From positions 70,378,119-70,442,118 of the forward strand of contig CM024759.1 in the NCBI GenBank assembly GCA_014218235.1: a DNA stretch of 64,000 nucleotides. The letters are read 5' to 3'. This document shows, piece by piece, positions 59,263-64,000 of the stretch. The translations under genes were made by a program, and so were the position numbers. This stretch comes from Colocasia esculenta (lineage: Eukaryota; Streptophyta; Magnoliopsida; Alismatales; Araceae). The notes under the pieces are model-generated. The model saw only the letters and a program-made list of their open reading frames with translations, was not told the DNA's origin and did not search any database. The first letter of the stretch is position 1. Every line of letters starts with the position of its first letter.

Positions 59263-62200
59263 CTACAAGTTACGCAGAGGAGATTCAAGGTTATATGCCA
59301 TAAAAGTATAAACAAAAATTTTAGAAATGGACTATCATAGGTTTCTAAGAAATATGCTGCAGTAGCACTTTAATTGTTGTCAAGGAATATCCCCGTCAGA
59401 TACATATATTGAAGATCATAATCCATTTTCTTTCTTATAAGTAGAGATTGCGGACAATGGTTCTAATTTAACAAGTAATGCTGAATAAAAAAAAGCAATT
59501 GCCAGAATGTTGAGGTGGTTATAGAAGAGAAAATGTGAAAGATAGAAGGAAAGAAATAGTATCTTATAAGAGAGAATCGAAACCCTAGACATTTCTGTTT
59601 GACCCCTCCTCACAACTTCAATTATCCTACAACAGTATTCAACCAATAAACTCAAGCCTCAATAGTTTTGCCTTCCATTTCAAAGATTTAAAGATTGAAT
59701 CCATCAGACAGTGATAACAAGCCAATGATAAATACTTAGTGCCTACACTACATAGTTTTTAAGCTCCCATATCCCTACCATCACTTTTGACACTACAACC
59801 ACATTGAATTATTGTGATTGCATGCTCATTTAGAAGATTTAATGATCAAGCATACAATCATCTCAATTTATATGGAGCAAAATACAAAACTGTTGATGCA
59901 ACTATTATAAGACCGGTTCCCAGTTAAAATTGATCCAAGAACCACCTTATATATGCTCACAATGAAATCCACAACTGGAGAGCATTTTTGTTATAACCTG
60001 AAGACATTCTAGACCTAACTGAGCTCAATCTAGTGAGTAAAAATGGTGTCTATAACAAATCTAGAAACCTTGAAGATATCATGTAATCCAAGCCTGACCA
60101 ACATGAATACTTTCTGCAACTCCTCAAGGAATCTTCATACTACCGATACCTTTAATTTTATTATACGAGCACTTCTGAGCATATAAGGCTTCATCTAGGC
60201 CGAGAAACAGTTAATTGACTTACCATCCATGAGTTTTCTTCATGATAAAATGCAAAACTAACATACTGAAGTTACATGTAATACCTTTTGGAACTAAACA
60301 TGTTTGTCCGTCACATTCTCATTTATGAGAGAACCAAGATGGTAGAACAAATGGAGCATGACTAGAAGTGGAAATTTATTGAATAGGTGGTATAGGCTAG
60401 AGCATTTATGAGAATTTTCGTTTCTTTTCATCTCTTTTATTTGTTGCAAGATAGTAATGTGCCTTCTCACCTTCAGAAAGATGGTAATGTGCTTTATGTG
60501 CAGCCAGAACATAGGCCAGAGTATATTTTGGAACGCACTAGGTCACAAATCATCAAAAGTAGAAATAATTACAATCCACAAATCTAGGCTTCATTTTTGA
60601 CATAGGACTCACACAAAAAGTAGCTGTTATCCTCACCTTTTGTATTACCAAAGAGAGAAAAAAAAAAAAAGGGAAACAGAGAGAGAGAGAGATCTATCAA
60701 GGGAATAAAAGCTAGTACATGCCGGAAATTATATTCCTAACATGAGCACTATCATCAGGATGAACACACTCCACATATTATGCCTCATATCGAGGCTGCA
60801 CCACCCCATTTTTCCAAGCATTGCACACAACTAGTCTTCCAACAAGGGAACAGTTTCCCAAGAAACATCAAGAGTGCTGGGGACTATTGCAGGAAGAGCC
60901 CAAATATCTTTACCAGCCTTAAATGGACAAACACATCTCCATCCTTCCCTTGGGTTCAATATGTTGTCCCATCTGTCTCGAGAAGCATCACTATCCTAAA
61001 CAGTATCCACCATCCACATAAAGAGAACGGTCCTGACTCCTGAGATGACAACATGCCAATGGACTTGCATATGGACATAGAATCCAGCATTTCATATGGG
61101 GTCCTTTGCACAGAAACCATGATAGCAGTGCAAATGGCAGAAGTTGGTGACAGCGGTGAGTGGGCATATGAATGATGAAAATAGAAAGTAAAGACAGGCA
61201 AAATAGAAACTAATGACTATGAATATGGAAGCAACCATGATCAAGATTGAGTCAGCAATGAAGGCTTTGGCAGCAATGTCAGCAGGAAGGAGAAAATATT
61301 ACTCCAAGTAAGGCCACTGGAACATGCTTTCCAAAGATGGTGATTCTACTGAAAACACCAAGAATTATCAAAATCTTCATGGTACGAAGCAACAAAGGGA
61401 AAACATTAGTGGGCAATCTCACATCAGAGAGAAGTTCATCATCTGCTCCTCCAAGTGTGTAGGAAGATCTTAGATCTGGGAAAGAGCCAAGATGCCCAAA
61501 CCTACGAGAACAGGCTCAAGGCGCTGATACCACATTAGGAGCAAAAACAATAAATAATTAAGACTCCCTAGGCAAGCCAAAAAGGAAAGGAAGGAAGAAG
61601 AAAGATAACATGAAGTCATGAACAAATATGACAACTGCATAATATGAAAACCTTCATAGAGTTTTATGTGCAGCAAGAAGAAGCAGAAGAAGGTGCGGTG
61701 CATCAGGGAATCCCTCTACAGCTTTTCATGCAATAACAGAAAAACGGGTAGAAAAACAACACTAGCAAAAAGACAAGAAGAAGAAAAGGCAGAAAGGAAG
61801 AAAAAAATACACTTGAGCAGTAACAGCAACCAAGATCCCAGCAGCACAAAACAAAGGAAGAGAGAGAGGGGGCTCTTGTGGGTCCCAAAGGAAGACGTCC
61901 TGTGGCCAAATCCAGCAGAAAACAGAGAAGGAAAAAGACTAGAAACTAGAAAATGAAGGGAAAAAGAAGAAAAAAAGAAGGGAAGGCAGCTGGTTGAGGG
62001 TGCATAGGACCAGGGAGATGTGTGCTTCCAAAAGGAAGATCTTGCAAGAAAAAACCATGACAAGGTTGATCTCCATGTACGGCTTTCAGTTGGGTAAAAA
62101 TAATGAAAACTCTCGTAAGGACTCACTCCCCCTCCACTAGGTCAAATGTCCATGCAAGCAACCCAATAAGTGTTAAGATGCTTCATATGCACAGTATGAG

Positions 62201-62916
62201 GAGACACTTGACCTCTAACATGTTCATCGCAAGACTTGGAGCCCTCGAAATGTTCATGTCCATCCTTTGTAAGAAACAAAAAAAGTTATGCCTATATTTT
62301 GATCCATCTTGACATATTCATCCACGTTGAATTTTGTTTGTGCATCCTCAACTGTAACAACCTTAACAAGTCCAGTGCTTTGATGGATCTTTAATGGATC
62401 CTTAGAGGGTTCCAATCTATTCCTGCATGAATACATTAGAGGATATGAGACCTAATGTATTAATCGTTTCCTTAACCTATCACCTATGATCCCACCTCTT
62501 ATCTGCATGAATACATTTAAGTACCCCTTCAACCCTGAAACCAACACCAGATGACCAAGATACCATCGATTTCTTAAGAAGTTGTAGAAATCTTAACATT
62601 TATTACGAATTTGTATAATATTTTAAGCATCATAATTTGCTTCTAAATTTCATAATCTCCGGAAGCATGAACTTTAACTGAATCACCTAAAGATAGAAAG
62701 ATAAATAAAATACATCCATGCTATAAAAAATCATAAAATCAAAATAATCATCACCACCATGGAATTCTTCATTCAAGATTCTCAAAAAAGAGAAAAAGCA
62801 GAAAGAAAAACCCTTAAAAGACTGATTTTTTTAAAGAAATTATAAGCCATCACCAAAACTTTCACCAGAAAACATCTCAACCTATGAAAAGAAAGTGAGA
62901 TGACATGGATACCTCC
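59263..62916. other. Intron or intergenic DNA upstream of the GST exons
   Basis: No further GST exon was recognised. On the minus strand, GTGGTATCAGCGCC at 61529-61542 resembles an initiator-tRNA primer site, but no matching LTR pair or coding region supports an element. The 61560-62000 stretch is A/G-rich low complexity. A short minus-strand frame at 62254-62436 (VKVVTVEDAQTKFNVDEYVK) looks protein-like but matches no family I recognise. Confidence 0.4.
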
Positions 62917-64000
62917 TGTAACGTCACGATCTTTCGGATCCGTGTTTAATGGTTCGGCGTGGTGCTCTTGACCAAGAGGTGGTCATTGGACCTTGTTTGT
63001 ATTGTCCGTGCGTTGTGTGGGTGTTGTGGGCCGGAGATTTTAGCCCAAACAGCCCACAGGTTCACTGCTTGTGAACGCGACGGAGCAGCATGTCACGTTT
63101 AAAATATGACGGTCTCCCCCGTCGCGATTCACAAACCGCCTTTCTGACGTGTGGCGCTTTGGTTTCTGTTTGGCAACGGCTATGGTGGTCGCGTTTAACT
63201 CTTAAATGCAACGTCTGTCTCTGTCGCGATTTCGATTGTGGTATTAATTGTTTTGTTTCGCCCAGACAGAGCAGAGGAGCTCTGTCCAGGCGAATGGGGG
63301 AGGCTGCTGAGGGGCTTTCTTTGGTGATCCGCCTTTCTGGTGGCTCGTGCGGCGAGGGTTCCACGTGAGGATAGTGTCCGGAGCGTGGACACGCCGGCGA
63401 AGAGGTGTTCTTCGCATTCCTCGGGCTCGTTTCCCTCTTGTTTACTTGGTTTTGAATGGATTAAGGGTTGGAAGCATGCTTGGGTGGCTTTCCATAGTGT
63501 AGATATCTTGTTTACTGCCTTGTGTTGTCATTTGTATTAGATGTGTGTGAGTTTTCTGGTGGAGAAGGTGGGTTCGGCCGGTGAGCTGAGCTCACTGTCG
63601 CGTTTGAAACATGACGTGGTGCACCGTCGCGTTCATGGTATGAATGCGACGCCATGCATCGTCGCGTTTCGGGTTTTGTTTGGTGTGTTGTACCGACTAG
63701 CTTAAACACGACCGTTAGGCCCGTCGCGTTTATGCTTGGTACCAATTGGCGTGTGTTCATTTGGTGTAAAGCGACGATTAGATCTGTCGCTATTTACATT
63801 CGAGTCGGTTTGGCTTGAAGGTGACGTATTGGGCCGTCACGATTCTGTTGCGACACACGGCCTTGTCACGTTTTGGTTGTGGTCGCGTCTGAACAGGTCG
63901 TCGCGAATTGAAAGGCGACGCCTGTGTCCGTCGCGTTTCAGCTTCCGTGGTCTGCTTGTGGTGGTTGGGCAGTGAGGTTCCGGTGTGCACCTAGCCCTGG
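62917..64000 (+). mobile_element. Probable start of a long LTR, cut by the window edge
   Basis: TGTAACGTCACGATCTTTCG at 62917 resembles the TGTNACGNCCCGA starts of some long plant Ty3/gypsy LTRs. The composition changes sharply from AT-rich to GC-rich there. From 63077 the sequence carries about ten GCGACR(N)YGTCGC palindromes. No coding region is seen. The element type is inferred only from the start and the composition. Confidence 0.45.
63077..63935. repeat. Array of GCGAC...GTCGC short palindromes
   Basis: Imperfect stem-loops of about 21 bases occur at 63077-63098, 63107-63126, 63208-63227, 63612-63631, 63646-63666, 63707-63728, 63771-63790, 63821-63840, 63850-63870 and 63915-63935. Each has GCGACG or a one-base variant, 8-10 variable bases, then CGTCGC, usually followed by GTTT or GATT. 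Confidence 0.8.

Noticed and set aside
61529..61542. Minus-strand primer-binding-like site GTGGTATCAGCGCC
   Set aside because: No LTR boundary, second LTR or gag-pol sequence accompanies it; the match is short and imperfect.

Overview
The window is flowering-plant nuclear DNA: AT-rich, with spliced genes, abundant class I and class II transposons, MITE-like palindromes and AT-rich minisatellites. The species cannot be resolved from the sequence. Only two host genes are visible. One is a DCD-domain N-rich protein gene (+ strand, leader exon near 23.4 kb, stop at 38,148). The other is the 3' part of a lambda-class glutathione S-transferase gene (- strand, 58.4-59.3 kb).

Layout. 0.3-7.6 kb: a PIF/Harbinger-type DNA transposon with long degenerate inverted ends. 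All its genes are on the minus strand: a Myb/SANT-like protein with an in-frame TAG, a small RNase H1 N-terminal (viroplasmin-like) protein with a C-terminal membrane helix, the two-exon DDE transposase, and a second short Myb/SANT-like gene. 8.3-8.9 kb: a decayed LINE RNase H fragment. 9.9-23.2 kb: intergenic DNA with a three-copy unknown repeat, an ATCGATTG array, a probable solo LTR, an AACCGAAC-rich element holding a tRNA-like segment, and two clear MITE-like palindromes. 23.3-38.9 kb: the DCD gene. Its intron 4 carries a complete 7.9-kb chromodomain Ty3/gypsy element (29,195-37,131, target duplication CCTTT, LTRs about 99% alike). Intron 2 carries a tRNA-derived SINE, and intron 1 a perfect 25-bp hairpin. 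38.96-46.4 kb: a degenerate ~20-bp ATAAGCA minisatellite array, split by a 3.7-kb solo LTR (39,790-43,513, target duplication ACAAG). 47.2-57.6 kb: an older 10.4-kb Tat-clade Ty3/gypsy element with two RNase H domains, an antisense gene of the 'putative gypsy-type transposase' family, and a dense CCGAACAG motif. 58.4-59.3 kb: GST exons. 62.9 kb to the end: probably the start of another long LTR, carrying repeated GCGACG...CGTCGC palindromes.

The DCD gene and the young LTR element both show single-base frame breaks at short homopolymers. This could be real decay or uncorrected indels in a long-read assembly, and it affects how every broken frame here should be read. Many open frames begin at non-ATG codons, so starts given below are the first ATG I could find unless stated otherwise.
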